From NCBI GenBank assembly GCA_023101885.1, contig JALPQD010000357.1, forward strand, positions 1,463,038 to 1,527,037: 64,000 bases of DNA, read 5' to 3'. The translations under genes and the position numbers were made by a program. This DNA is from Typhlomys cinereus. Lineage: Eukaryota; Chordata; Mammalia; Rodentia; Platacanthomyidae. Shown here one piece after another: positions 13,149 through 27,200 of the stretch (its first letter is position 1; the number at the start of each line of letters is the position of its first letter). The notes beneath the pieces were generated by a model. It did no database searches and was not told the DNA's origin. It saw nothing but the letters and a program-made list of their open reading frames with translations.

Positions 13149-13465
13149 TGAATGTAAAATGTCCCCCAGGGGCTCACGTGCTTCTTCTTCGTTTGACCCC
13201 AGCTGGTGGCGCTGCTTGGGAAGGTTGTGGAAACTGAGGAGGTAGAACCTGGATGAAGTGAGTCCCCGGAACCGCATTCTTATAGCACAGCCTCACTTCC
13301 TGGTCCCTATGTAGTGGAGAACAATGTGACCACCCAGCCTCCTGCTCCTGCTGCCACCTCTACTCTGCCAGGATAGTACCCGATGTCTTGAACTGCTACA
13401 AGCAGAATAAACGCCTTCCTTTCCTTAAACTGCTCGTCAGCTAGTCACAACGAAGAGTAAGATAA
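13149..13465 (+). mobile_element. MaLR-type LTR (rodent MT/ORR1-like)
   Basis: TGAATGTAAAATGTCCCCCA start, CAGCTGGTGGCGCTGCTTGG, and a CAGAATAAACGCCTTCCTTT end region. Best-preserved head of the family in this window. Confidence 0.6.
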
Positions 13466-13650
13466 ACATCAAATCTCAGACACCCAGTCTGGCTTCCAGC
13501 TACAGATCCAAAGATGCTCTTGAACTTCTGTTCCTCCTGCTTCTTCCTCTCAGCTGCGGAGATTACAGCTGCAGAGTGATTCAACCTGTATGTGCTAAGC
13601 GAGCGCGCTACCAAATGACTCCAAATACAAGGCATTAGAAAAAAACTTCG

Positions 13651-13850
13651 GGGCTGGAGAGGTGGCTCAGGGGTTAAGCCTCTGCCTTGCAGGCAAAAGG
13701 TCCTGAGTTCAGATCCTGGACCCCACGTACAGACACCGGGTGGAAGCAGGGGCGGCCTGCGTTTCTGGTCCTGGTAGGGCGGAGCCTGTGAATCCCAGGG
13801 TTAACAAAGAGGTGGAGGTGTCCATGGTGGTTCCCGAATTCACCCATGGT

Positions 13851-13894
<44 letters not shown>

Positions 13895-13945
13895 TACACA
13901 GATACATACACACACGCACACAATTGAATAAATAACAATAAAACG
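13651..13945 (+). repeat. ID-headed long SINE
   Basis: GGGGCTGGAGAGGTGGCTCA head, GTTCCCGAATTCACCCATGG block, (CA)n, AATAAATAACAATAAAA tail. Confidence 0.9.
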
Positions 13946-14085
13946 CAGGCCGCCCCCACTTCCACCCAGTGCCATCATCGCGTGAATTATACTCTGGGTA
14001 CATGTGTGGGCTACGAACTCCTCTCTGGATCGAGTGCTACACGGCCCATCAGTACATCAGTACTTTTGAACACAACACACAACAG

Positions 14086-14420
14086 GGCTGGAGAGATAGT
14101 TCAGTATTAATTAAAGTCTTTTGGTTTTGTGATTAAAGTCTTTTGGTTCAGTGGCTAAAGTCTTTTGCCTATCAAGCAAAAGGACCCAAGTTCATTCTTA
14201 GATCCCATGTAAAAATGTTGGGCCGATATGGCAGTGGCCTCTAATTTTGTCCTGGAAGATGGAGCCCGGAAAGCCCCAGAACCAAACAATAAGGAGCAGT
14301 CAAAGATGATTCCCCGCTATTCTTGGACCTTCACAGACGCACCAGTGGACGTGCCCGATTGTATGTCCCCCGTGTACACGCACACACTCAACAAGCGGAC
14401 AAAACAAAACAAAAAACCTC
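14086..14420 (+). repeat. ID-headed long SINE with a partly triplicated head
   Basis: The block TAAAGTCTTTTG occurs three times (about 14115, 14137 and 14156), so the head region was duplicated. Confidence 0.7.
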
Positions 14421-15044
14421 CACACGACCGAACCTATAGGACTTATGGGAAAATAGACTTAAGAGCCCACCCTCAAATTTTGTGATAACACCAAACCAGT
14501 GGAAGTTTAACACATACCAGATGGTTAAGAAACACAGGAATGAGTATTCATTCTGAGAAAGCCAAAATCTGGTGGCTTAGGCCCACGGGTATGCCCACCA
14601 CCCTGTGGGCAGAGGATGGGTAAGAGTAATAAGGAAAATGCAAGTTATAAGGTACAAGGTCACGCGTCATGAAGGCTGCAGCTAACTGTGCAATAGGCCA
14701 GGTTCTCTGAAGTCAGACAGGGAGCCGTGTACCAGTGTGTGTGGTGTGCGCGCGCGTGCATGTTCTGCTAGGGTTTGCTCAAGTCCCTTGAGTTTTACTA
14801 CACAAAGCTCTAGCACCTTTTATACGGGGTTGAGACAGGTGCCTTATTTCCAGGTGCTGCTGGAAACCGAGGGGAGCCCCACAGTCTAGTCAAGGTGGTT
14901 AACTCTTGTCAGTTATGACCTGCCAAGGAAGAGCGACAGGCCCACTGATGGGTACGAGCTCTTCACAACTTTGTGATCAAGATTTAATGATAATCCAGCA
15001 TGAAAAAACTCCCAACCACCACCTGTCCAAACACAAACACTCTT

Positions 15045-16615
15045 TTGTACCAATCCTGTATTTATTCACACATTTGATAAAAATGTCACAGTCAGGAGTA
15101 AAATCATTATGACATAAGTAACTGTACAACACAGTCAAGCCACCATGAAGTCAGAACCCAGGGACAATTGATTAACGCCTGTGTGCCCACACGCGTGTGC
15201 ACACAGCGCACACGACGGGCGCTAAGCTCAGACAACTCGGTATTCCTGTCAGGTCCTGGGAGAGGAGAAATGCTCATTAAAAAACGTTGGGCTGATTGCC
15301 GCATCGCTGCTCTGCCGCCGCCGGAGAGCAGGTGCGAACGCTGGGCACTGGGGCAGCCATCTCCTGGCACAGAACTGAACCGACAAGGTCACAGGGCTCA
15401 AGTTAGTCTCAGGCTTAGTTTCCTTTTTCAAAGGCGCGACAGGGCAGCAAGCAGGAAAAGAGAAGTCGATCATTTCAACTCCAGAAGAAAAGAGGTGAGG
15501 AAAACTTGATCCCTATTCCCCCAACAGACGGCAAATGTGACCATGAGCAGCTTGGCAAGGCCCCACCTGGCTGGGGCTTTGTCCCAACCGTGTGGCTTGT
15601 CCATTCAGCTCTGGGGAGAGCGAGAAAAACCTTTCAGAGAACAAGAGGGTCAGTCGCATAAACCACTTCCCCAGATGGCCTGCAGTTCTGAGAGCTTTGA
15701 GCAAGCAGCATAATCCCCTCTGCTATCAATACACTCCTAAGGACAAGTCGAACCTGTACTGGAGGAAACAATGACGACGGAATTAAAAAAAATCGTTTTT
15801 CAATTAGTGGGACTAATCATGCTCAACTCCCCAACTCTATTATTACAAAGGTTAAAAAGACCATTATTTTTAAAGGCGATACTCTGTGCACTTCCGCTGC
15901 CCATCAGAACAGACGGCATGGAAAGCTGCTGTCTAAAGGGTCCGTCTCCAGTGCTCTTGCAAACGGGCCAGGCTGCGCAGGAGGCAATGATTCCACGAGC
16001 ACAGTGTGCGGACAGGAAGGCCAATTCTGATGGAAACTGCTCTGACTGGGAGTCAGCGCGGGAGGGTTTTTCAGAGTGAAGTTTCTTGGTACAAACTGCA
16101 TTTGCCCCTACAGATAAAAGCAAGGCAAGGACAAGGCACTTGACACGGCCCACGGTTGTTCATACCCACGTGCTAGACTGTTACCAAGAGCACCCCCAGG
16201 ACCCTCACTGAGAAAGGGCCAGCTAAACACTTCCCGGACCGGGAACTGAAGGACATCCAGAGCGAGCGCTGCACAACCAACGGTGGGATCTGGAATGTCA
16301 GTGGGGAAACTACTCGAGGAAGCAAGTGAAGTCATCCCCTTCCGGCCTGAGCTGAGGTTTGCTTCAGATGAGCTCAGCAAAATACTGAATTTCAAAATGA
16401 TTGGCCCAAGAACATGACAACCTCCACGACGCCACCGTCCCGTCTGACAGAGAGCGCTAGGCCCTGAACAAAAGCAGACTCCAGGTAGTGAATCAGCCTG
16501 CACTGGGAGTGACGGCAGATGTCTTTTAATACACGGGACTCGTCCCCTGTCTGCAGCAGAGGCAAGGGAACAAGGCGGGGCTCTAAGCGCCCATGTCTTC
16601 TGCCCCTGAAGCCCC
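15045..16615 (-). other. STARD7: STARD7 3' untranslated region (predicted)
   Basis: About 1.57 kb follow the stop without any SINE or LTR I can recognise, unlike all flanking DNA, which suggests a constrained UTR. The end is placed by the polyadenylation signal at 15061-15066. No convincing open frame lies here; longer frames are shadows of the terminal exon. Confidence 0.75.
15061..15066 (-). terminator. Candidate polyadenylation signal of STARD7
   Basis: TTTATT on plus reads AATAAA on minus. It is followed on the minus strand by a GU-rich stretch (15031-15050), as expected for a downstream element. An ATTAAA variant lies further on at about 14982-14987. Confidence 0.7.
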
Positions 16616-16800
16616 TCAGGCGTACTCAATCCGGGCAGGGCCACGAGTCCCCTCGTTCTTCCGCTCAGAGGGCTGGGCAGTGGCCTTGGCCTCGCTGCTC
16701 ATCTCCAGAGGCTTGGCGGAGATGTAGTCCTTCACCTTGATTTCCATGTTCTTGGCTTTCAGAGTGGCCATGTGCAGCTTCTCCAGGAAATCTGGCATGC
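16616..16800 (-). CDS. STARD7: STARD7 coding exon 8 (residues 313-373 and stop)
   Basis: Acceptor CTGACAG precedes base 16800; the stop codon ends at 16616. Encodes the C-terminal START helix (MPDFLEKLHMATLKAK) and a polar tail (KVKDYISAKPLEMSSEA ... PARIEYA). The tail is conserved in mammals from memory. Confidence 0.96.
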
Positions 16801-19800
16801 CTGTCAGGACACGGGGAATGCCATCAGCTGACGTACAAACAAGGGCAGAACTGCAAGGCCATCCCTGACGGGAGGAAACTGCTCTTCCTCAGGGAGGCCA
16901 CAGCCTTGAATGGCACCGAGAGGAGATAGTCGCCCCTCAGGAAGGTCTTCTACGTACAGACTGTGAAAATCCCTCCTGACCTCTCATTTTTTGACAAAAG
17001 ACTGGTCAATCCCTGAAATCCCAAAAGGCTCTCTGTTGAGTGATTAAAACATCACTTAGTGACAATCAAAATAGCTGTCATTTTATTTGATAAACGTCAC
17101 ACAGGAACACCTAACTAGAGAATCAGTGGTTGCTGGCGAAGCGGGTGCAATGCTGAGGCCCCAGCCTCAGCGAGAGGAAACAGGAGACTCAGGAGCTCAA
17201 GGCCAGCCTGGGTTACTTGAGATCCCTCCAGAAACAAATGAACAACAGCAACTGAAGAGAGGAGGGGAGATTAAAGAGAGAGAGAAAGAGAAAAGGAGGG
17301 GACACACATAAGGATGCTTTCTGGACAGTATTCGAAGTGGAGCGGGTGGCTGCACTGAAACAGGCCGTCTGTTAAGACAGCTGGTTAACCCTTTTGCTAG
17401 GTGACTGCCGCACAACCAAGTTTTCTCGGCTAAATATTAGCCTTCGACATCTTGTAATTTTCAGACCCAGAATGGTCTTGAACTCTGATCCTCTGGGATT
17501 AGTCCCCACACCCAGTATATAGCTGCGCCACCACACTGGCCCTTCAACACTAATGAGCAAAACGTTTAACTGTATGAATGCGCACGGTCTACAATTTAAG
17601 GCACTGAAACAAGTGTTTTACGAACTTTCCTAGTAGAATTTTATTTCTGAAGGCCTATCATTCTCAGCTTTCAAATCCTACCCAGAGACCTACATCAACA
17701 GGCAAATATCTCCCCCTGATGGGATTGTAGAGAAGAAAGAAAACAAAATGTGCAAGTCAGATCGAAGGACTTGTGTCCCTAGTCTCGCGTGTTCGGGACA
17801 GTCATGTCTCCGTTAGTAGGCGGCGCCTGGCTGGAAGAAGGCCTCGCAGAGGTCCCTGAGGGGGACCGCTCCCACCCTCCTCCAGAAGGGGTCCGCTCCT
17901 GGCTGGCGCCTGAGCGGCTCTCAGCCTCCTGGGCGCTGTGCCCCAGGCCTCCTCCAGCTTCCTCCAGCTGGCCACGCCTTTTGCACCATGAAGGACTGTC
18001 TCTCCCCTCTGGAACCGTAAGCTGAATACATCTCCCTTCTCCCTTAAGCTGCTTGGCTTTGGGTGCTGTCACAGCAACAGATGAGAGTAACCACTACACC
18101 CATGCCCTACTCACCACTGGAAACCATCCAACTAACACAGTAGCGAGGAAACACAGTCTGGGGATTGTCACTGTACGTCAGCAGGTAATCGAAGCCATTC
18201 TGGAAAAGACAAACAGCAAAAATACAGTGTTTGGATTTCTCGCTGCAACGTCCCGTATCCAGCACCATGAGCCACAGCCTGATTCTGGAGGGGGGAAGAT
18301 ACCAGCACGTGCAGAAACGGTTCACTGAAGGCCGGAGACGGCTACTCACAGACGGCCACTGACCCCTGGCTCTTGCTCAGCTGTTCCCGGTGAAGACCGG
18401 CTAAGAGGAGTCTCCCTGCCCAAACTGTGTGGCTTCAGCAGAGGCTGAGTCTCTTCTGGCTCAGCCCTCTCCTGTCTAACGCCGCGAGGACACAGAATTC
18501 AAGCCACGTGTCCTGATCCTGCTGATCAGGGTGGCGCACACCCGAAATCCCAGCACCAGGGAGGCAGGGGCAAAATCCTGCCTCGATGGAACAGAGCCAC
18601 CACTGGCTGGCTAGATTAGAAAACGACTTCATAGGTGACACCTGACACTACTCCACCCACAAAGCCCTTGAGCCGGGAAGTCAAGAGACCTGGAGTCCAT
18701 CCTGTTACTGTCATTGAAAGCAATAGCTTCTGTGAGAAAAAAGGAACCAGGTAGAATAAACAAGGATGTAAACTAAAGTGCTCTGAATAGCCTTAATTGG
18801 AAATGCTTACTTTTAAAATTAAATCAAACTGAATTAAATTTAAAAAGCAATACCTAAAAATTTCGAAGTGGAATATAAAAAAGCTATGGGAGAAGGGGAG
18901 GTAGAGAAGATGATTCCTTCCCTCCCTCCCTCTTTTCTTTCTTCTTTCCCTTCCTCCCTTCCTTCATGTGCATACAAGAGGGCACTTGAGTGTATGTGTC
19001 CAAGGAAGACAACGAGAATCATCCTGGATTCTTCTTCCTTCCTCCTTATTGCTCTGCTTTGGGTTTCCCAGGCTCTGCCTTCCAGGCATAATCACAGGCC
19101 ACCGCCACATCTGCCTGGTATTTTTATGTAGGATCTGGGATTCGAACTCAGTCTCTTTGCTTGTGAGGCAAAGGCTTTAACCACTGAGCCACATCCTCAG
19201 TCCCTACTTCCCCTACTTTCTGAAACATTCAGGGAATGTTTGATGCTCCTAGGTACATACACTGAAGAGCCTCCAGAGTGAATGGACTCCTACGGCCCAC
19301 AGGTCTAAAACTGCTCCATGAAATGGAAGGGGTAAGTAATGTTATCAAACTCATTCCATAAAACTAGTGTTATCTTGATAATCAAAACTGGATAAGAGCA
19401 CAGAAAATACAATTTCTGTTCTTACTCAGTACAGTGCTCTGTCTTAGCTAGAGCAGGAAGAATATTTGAAGGAAGGAAGGAAGGAGGGAGAGAGGGAGGG
19501 AGGAAGGAAGGAGGGAGGGAGGGAGGGAGGGAGGGGAAAGAAAGAGAGAGAGAGAGAAACAAAGAAACAAAGTGGGGACACCACAAGTGTCAAAGACATC
19601 TCATGTTAACAGAATGTCTAAAGCTATACATGGGGCTGGACCGATGGCTGATAGGTAGGAGAGCTCTCTGTCGAGCCTGAGGACTTCAATGCAGATTCCT
19701 AGCACTAATGTGAAGTCAGGTGTTGCTGTACCTGTCTGCAAACCAATGCTATGCACGGGCTCGGGAAGGGCACAGATTTGCTGGCAGCCAGCCAGCTGAA

Positions 19801-21195
19801 AGGTGGTGAGCTCCAGTTCAGTGACAGGCTTGTCACCAAAGTAACAGAGGGAAGAGCAACAGGAAGAAACACCCACTGCACTGCACGTGCACAGATGCAA
19901 ACACCTGTACATAGATGCACAACATCCACAACACACGCACAAACAGAACGGCTACATTACCAAGATGACTTATGTATTCAAAGCAATGCCCAAAAACATT
20001 CTTTACAGAAATAGAACAAATAATTCTAAAATTCATATTGGAACAAAAAAGACTCAAAACCACCACACCAAGATAATCCTGAATAAACATTAAAAAAAAA
20101 AAAAAAGAGCCAAGTGTGGTCATGCAGGTGCAACTGAAGAGGTTGAAACAGACTAACGGTTAGAGGTCAGTCTAAACTGACTCTAAGCTAGTCCAAGTTA
20201 GCCTGACTACACAGCAGCAGCAGCAGCAACTAAAGAACTGACGTTGAGATTCCATAAAATCCAACAAGGTTCTGCACAGCAAAGGAAATTATCTAGAATG
20301 AAAAGAGCCACAGGATAGGAGCAACTGTTTGCCAACTACTTATTTGACAGGGATTAATAACTAGACTACATAAAAAACTGAAAAACAAAATAAAAAAAAT
20401 ATTATCTCCAATCAATAAATATCCAAAAATCATGGCCAATACACATGAAAATAGTCAACATCCACTTCATTCCGTCAAAATGTGCATCTATAATAAGAAA
20501 CCAGGGCCGGCGAGGCTGTCGGGGATGCTGGGTTGGGGCGCAGGTGCTTATGCACCGTTGGCAAGAAGGTAAATAAGTCCAGTCACCATGGAAAGCAATT
20601 TGAAGGTCCCTCAAAAAACTGAAACTAGCAGTGTCCTAAGATGCTATGTTCTTACATATTACTCAACACCACCTATGCCTCCACTGGGCATCTACCTAAA
20701 AGAATCTAAATCACCATACGACACACGCTCATCACAACGATCAAGTAACAGCAAGTCCAGGTGCCCTCACCAGTTGAATGTATGGAGAAAATGTGGCACA
20801 TTACAGGAGAAAGTCTCTTACAGCTATAAAGAGTGGAATTTTGTTGTTTGCAAGAAATAAACAGACTGGATATCATGTGAAAGTGAAGCCGTCCAGATTC
20901 AGAAAGACAAGTATTTCAATTTTTTTCTCAGATTTAAACCAAAACACAAAAAACGAAAAGTAGGAATAAGGCTAGGGAAGATGACTCAGGGGTTAAAAGC
21001 CTTCGCCTTGAAAGCAAAAGGACCTGAGTTCAGATCCCCAGATTCCATGGAAAAATGCCAAGCAGAAATGATGTCAGCATACAATTCTGGCCCTAAGGCA
21101 GAGGCTGGGAAACGCCAGACCAAAGCAGTAAGGAGGTAGAGCAATCCAGAATGATTCCTGAAGCCACAGGCACCAGCACTCAAGTGCCCTCTTGT

Positions 21196-21240
<45 letters not shown>

Positions 21241-24200
21241 ACACACACACACACAAAGGTAGAAAAGGGACTATCTGGGAAGAGATCACTGGGATGGAGG
21301 ATAAGAGAGAAAGATGGGGATGGTGAGTTCAAGCAACACAATACACCTTATAAAATGTCTTGGAAACCGCATGACCTTGTGCAGTGAATATTTACTGAGA
21401 AAAAGAATACAGACTCAAGGCTACCTTCGACTGTCCCCAGCCTTATCCAATCTCCCCCTTCAGGCAGTGATAAAGTCTGAGATTTTACTCTTCTAAACCA
21501 AAAACTTTAAAACATTTTAGGCTCAACCCACTGTAAATACTCCTTTTTACAGTGAAAATTATGGTATCTCTTTCTCCCTACCTTCTATCTCTCACAGTCA
21601 CATACTTCTGTTATCAGACAGGTTCCATGGAATATACTCAAACTCATATCTATTTTACACTTAAAAAACAACAACTAATCATAATCCACGGGTGTTTTTG
21701 TATGTATGCAAGTGCACGAGCATATGCGCGGTCAAGGGCTGATGTCTGAGGCTGACATAGGAATCATCTCAAGCACTCTGCCAACCTTACTCTGAGGCGC
21801 TAATGAAGCCCCGAGCTCATCTACAAAGCTAGTCTGCCTAGCCAGCTTGCTCTGGAGAGACTCAGGCTCTACCTTGCATTGCACATGAGTCCTGGGAATC
21901 TGAACTCAGATTCTTTTATTATAAAAATATATATACCAAGGGCTGGAGAAATGGCTCAGGGGTTGTGACTCTGCCTCCCAAACAAAAGGTCCTGAATTTG
22001 GGTCCCAGGTCCCACCTAAGAATGCCAGGGAGAACCAGTGGCAGCCTGCACTACTGGCCCTGGTGGGTGGAGCCTGGGAAAACCCAGAGCGAAGCAAACA
22101 GGAGGTAGAAACAATCCAGGATGATTCCTGAAGTCACCCTTGGTCCTCCACAGGGATACACAATATTTAAAAAAAAAAAAAAATGCGCCAAGCATTTAAC
22201 TGGCAATCATCTACTCAGCCCCACATAGCTTTAAAACAAAGGCAACAAGGAAAAAACAAGACATGACAAAATGGACTAAAACCAGTAACCAGTGGCATCA
22301 ATATACAGACACAAAAGCAGGGGAGGGCGTGGTGAGACGGTCAGCAGGTAAGATGCCTGGTCACAAACCTGGTGATCTGCGCTCAATCCCAGAAGCTGAC
22401 GTGGTAGAAGCGGAGAACTGATTCCTAAAGGTGCCTCTAACCTCCACCCATGCTCTGTGCTTGAGTGTGTGCTCTCACTGTCTCTCAAATAAAAAATGTA
22501 CCTTAAAAATAACAGCATAAAAGACTAAGGGCCAGTGAGTTGGCCAGAGAGTAAAGGCACTGGACACATACCTGGCAACTGCTCAACCCCCAGAGCCCCA
22601 CAAAGGAGAGCACTGCCTTCTGAAAGTTATCCTGACTCCACCTGTGTGACTCCCTTTAGTGCACATGCATCTCATAAAATAAGTAAAAAACAAAATGTTA
22701 AAACAAAAACCAATTAAGCAAAGTAAATATTCTTTTCTAAGAAAAGTCACAAGTTTAAAGCAGGATATTCCAACTTTTATACACAAGGAAGCAGAACTCC
22801 AGAAAGTTCTTCAGTACTGTGCTCACTGTGGTGAAATGCTGACGGAAAGTTCTGAGCTCCAGCTGATTCCAAGTCACACTGTGCCCTACAGTTCAGGCCT
22901 CCCCAATTCCTTGAAAAAATTTCAAAGCCATACACATCATCTCTCTCAGATGAAGTAAACTCACCTCATCAAATGACTTGTGGGGACGGATGACCATCTG
23001 GGACTCATAGGACCGGACCCTGACAAATTCTGGAGACTCTGGCACACTGGGGTGTTCCACGGCACTGTGAGGAAGAGGGATGGAGAGAGCCACGTCTTAG
23101 CAAAGGTTCGGTTTCCACATGAACCAGTGGGGATCAAGGGCTGAGGCCAAAACACTAAATCTACTTTTTAAATCAAACAGAAGTTATTAAAATGAATGAA
23201 TTCAACGTTGTGAAAATTAAGTAAATTCCTTTACTGTTCGTAATATATAGTTACCAGGCTTTAACTCTTCTGCCTTTTTAAATCATCAACATTAGGAAAA
23301 TAAAACAATCAAAAGCTTAAGCCTGGGCCAAGATGAGTGGGACGTGAAACCCTAAACTCAATCTCCAGCATGACACCCCCACCCCCACGGCTGGTATGCT
23401 TTCATCTCTTCTGGAGATCCGGCCTGCTCATCCTGAGCTGGGATTGGCCGGGCGCTGGCTGCCAGGCGCTGCTGCCGGGCGCCGACCAGGACCCATCAGC
23501 GTGCTGAGAACGCACAAGCTCTGAGCACAGATGGCGGAGCCTGACCACAGCCCCAGCAGTCACACGTACCGCGAAACCAACACCATCACGTTGTTCTCTT
23601 CATCCACGCTGTACCGCCGGACATACACATAATCTCGAGAGTACATTGGATACTGAAGAAACAGAGGTGGGCACGGGGTTAGTGTTTTGCATCGTGCGCG
23701 ACAGAAATAAAGCCAGAAGAGAAAGTACTCACGGGAAAATGGGTCACCCAGTGCAGGACCTCAGACCCACTAACGACATCGCGCTCAATCACCTCCAGCT
23801 TGATCACGAGCGCGTCCCACTTTTTCCTGTACTCTGTGTCCAGCTGCAAGGAAAAGACCCGGGTAAAGACCAGCACGGCTCCTCTGGGAGCTTGGCCCGC
23901 TGCCTGCGAGGACGTCACTGTGGAGGAGAGAGTATGAGCAACGCGTCTGTTGCAAACGATGCTTCTCAAATCCTTCAACAGCTGAAGGGGATTCTGCGTG
24001 CGTGTGGTATGTGGTGTTTACATGCTCATAGACATGTATATGTGCATGGAAGCAAGAGGTCGGGTTGTGTATCTTTGTCTATCACTCACCACCTCATTTG
24101 TATGTCTGTTACGGTACGTTATGTATTTGAGAGAAAGCAAGAATGAGTGTGCAAACTAGAAGACACCTAGAAAAAGTGTCTTTTTTTAGGGGGGATTTAG

Positions 24201-27200
24201 TTTTCTTCTTCCATCACCACATGGCCTCTGGGTAGGAATCAAACTCAGGTCACCAGGTTTGTACATAAGCGTCTTTACTCCCTGAGCTTGGACCTCATGT
24301 TTTTTAGATAGGATCCCTCACTAAACTTGAAACACACCCACTTGGTAGACTGACGGGCCAGTCAGCTCTGAATCCATCTACCTCCACCCATCTCTAACCC
24401 AATGCTGGGGTTACACATACACACAGCTGTGCTTTTATGTGGGCGTTGGGGATCTGAACTCAGAGCCTTATGCTTGTACGGCAAGCACTTTACCCATTGA
24501 GCCATCTCCCTTGGCTCCTGAAGGGGGACTGTTACAAAGGCAGTCAGACATTGGTGGCACATGCCTTTAATCCAAGCACTTAAGAGACAGAGACAGGAGG
24601 ATCAAGAGTTCAGTGTTAACACTGGGCTACATAAGGAGAACCTGTCTCAAAAATTAAAGAAAAAAGGAAGATTTAGTTCAGTGGGTAGCACGTCCCTAGT
24701 GAGTGAAACACCCTAGGTTCAATACCACACTCACAAACACACAAAAAAATAGATAAAATAGGGTAACAAAGATGTCTAGAGAACAACACAAAATACAGTT
24801 GTAAGGATAAAATAATCCCAAGTAGTTTTAAAGAGACAAAAAAAAATGTCAAAAGTATGAGTAGACCCTCTAATAGAAATAAATCCGGTGGCATATTGTT
24901 CAATAACTTCTGGCATCTTCAATGACTAAGGAACTTCAAATACAGACGAATACATCTTATACATCAAACCAAACACAATACAAAGTGACAAAATCCAGGG
25001 ACTAGAAGAGCACTTATTATCATAAATGGGTTTATTTTTGTTTTGTTTTGAAGTTATGAGGACTAGTCCCAGGCCTCAAGCATGCTGAAATAAGCTACCA
25101 CTTAGTTACATATACCAACAGCCCTTTTTATTTTTTAAGACGGGGTCTAAGTTACCGAGGCTGGTCTTAAACTTCCTTTGTAACCCAGGAAAGCTTAAAT
25201 TTATGATTTTACTGCCTTGGCCTCCTGAGGAGCTGGGATTATAGGCCTCTGCTACTGGGGCTGGCTTTAGTGGGCATATCAACAAGGTAGTCACTGAAAG
25301 CTTGGCAAAGTATGACACAAATGCTAGTAAGGCTGTGAGGAACACTTATTTATTCTCTACTGGTGGAATTTAAACTGGTACGGAGAACTCCTAAAAAACT
25401 GAAACTAGAACTACCATATGACCCAGCTATGCCACTCCTGGGTATTCGCCCAAGGACAATGGGTATCCCACTCTATATCCTACTCCAGACACATGTGCAT
25501 TCATGTTTACTGCTGCACTATTCACAATTAGTCCATCGACTAATGAATGGATAGTGAAAGTGTGCTACATGCACACAATGGAATTTTAGTCAAGTAGAAA
25601 GAAAAATACAACTATGAAATTTGCAGGAAAACAAATGAAACCGGAAACTATTATATTGAACTATGTAACTCAAACTCAAAAAGACAAATGCTGGATGTTC
25701 TGTCTATATGCTGGGCCTAGCTTTTAGGTTTGCACGTGTGTGGGGGTGTAAGTAGGATATAAAGCACAGAATTAGAAAGGTGCCCATGAGAAGGGAAATA
25801 TGTGAAGAAGCAGAGAGGGCAACAGAACACATGTGACTTGAAAGGAGAAAGGAGTTACCGGGGGTGGGAAGGGAGGGGAGGGGGGAGAAGAGGAGAGAGG
25901 AGGGTAACAAAACAATTAAGTTTGGAATGCCATAATGGAGTCTAAATAATTTTTATACAAATCTTAAATAGCAAAATAAATAAATAAATAAATTCCAGGG
26001 GCTGACTAAGTAGCTCAGCAGGTAAGATGCTTGTTTGCAAATCTGATAATCTGAATTTGATCCCAGAAAACCTAAGTGGTAGAAGGAGAGAATGTTACTT
26101 CCAAATCCACACTTAACATATCAGTGCGTTCTAAATAAATAAAATACGTAAGAACTTTAGGTGGTTATTCTATCGATCTCCTCTTTAACTATATATATCT
26201 CTCTCATTAATTTATTTTTTATTTCGTTTCATTTCGTGCCTGGGTTTCCTGAGACAGTCTTGTTAGGGTCTTGCTTGCCTTCATGTGCAGCAACCCTCCT
26301 GCCGCAATTTCATGACTGTTGGGATGACAGGCCTTCACCACTATGTCCTGCTCACCTTTGTTAAATGCCCGATCACACCCCAGGGCGGGAGCAGTCCCTG
26401 AGCAGACCTGGGAAGTGTTCCACATTAACAGGATGAAATAGATGTGGCAGCTAAATGCAGTCCTGACCAAGTCTACAGGAGGTACTGAGGAAAATATTCC
26501 AAGGGTATTACTACAGTGTGGTATTGGTGCAAAAATTGTATGAATATAGTAGCGGGGCCACAGTAGTCGAGAAAGTACATTTATTTTCAGGAAATATTCG
26601 CCAAAGGACTTAGAAATAACAGCCAGGACAATGTGGCCCTCAAACTGTGTAAGAAAAACACAAAGCCTTACAAAATGTTAAGGCTTAGAAGGCATTCTTC
26701 CATGTAATCCTCTCCACAGTTTGGGGCAGAGGGCAAACCCACTCTCATTCCCAAATCAGAAAGTGTAGTCAGAGGCTTACAGGATGCTAAGTTGTAGGTT
26801 GAGAAGTGCAAACCTACACAGGTAGGTCCAAGTCAATGTCATCGGAATGAGAAATACCCAAGTACACAGTAGAAACTGACTCACCAAGAAACTGACTCTC
26901 CAAACCTAGAGCAAATTTCACTCACCTGAACATTGAAGAACTGCCGGGGTGTCACATCTGTGTAGGTTCCAAACACTACGAAGACAAGAAAGGGTAAGGG
27001 ATGCTTGTCCTGGCCTGGGTCTCCCCATCCCAGTCACCTAAATACACCTCAACTCCAGAGGACTGAGCTCCGGAAGGCAGGGTCAGAAACTAGAAATCCA
27101 CAGATGGCCCACCTGGAGGAAGACTCCACGTCCTGTTACCAGGGAAGACATCAACGGGAAAGAAGGGGGACTTCCCAAGACAGCCAGGCCCAGACCCAGG

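Noticed and set aside
1..14980. A further protein-coding gene downstream of STARD7 (DUSP2 is the human neighbour)
   Set aside because: No phosphatase or other familiar protein appears in any frame; frames here are repeats or short.
16108..16644. 178-codon open frame on minus
   Set aside because: Overlaps the end of STARD7 in another frame and its 3'UTR; no recognisable domain.
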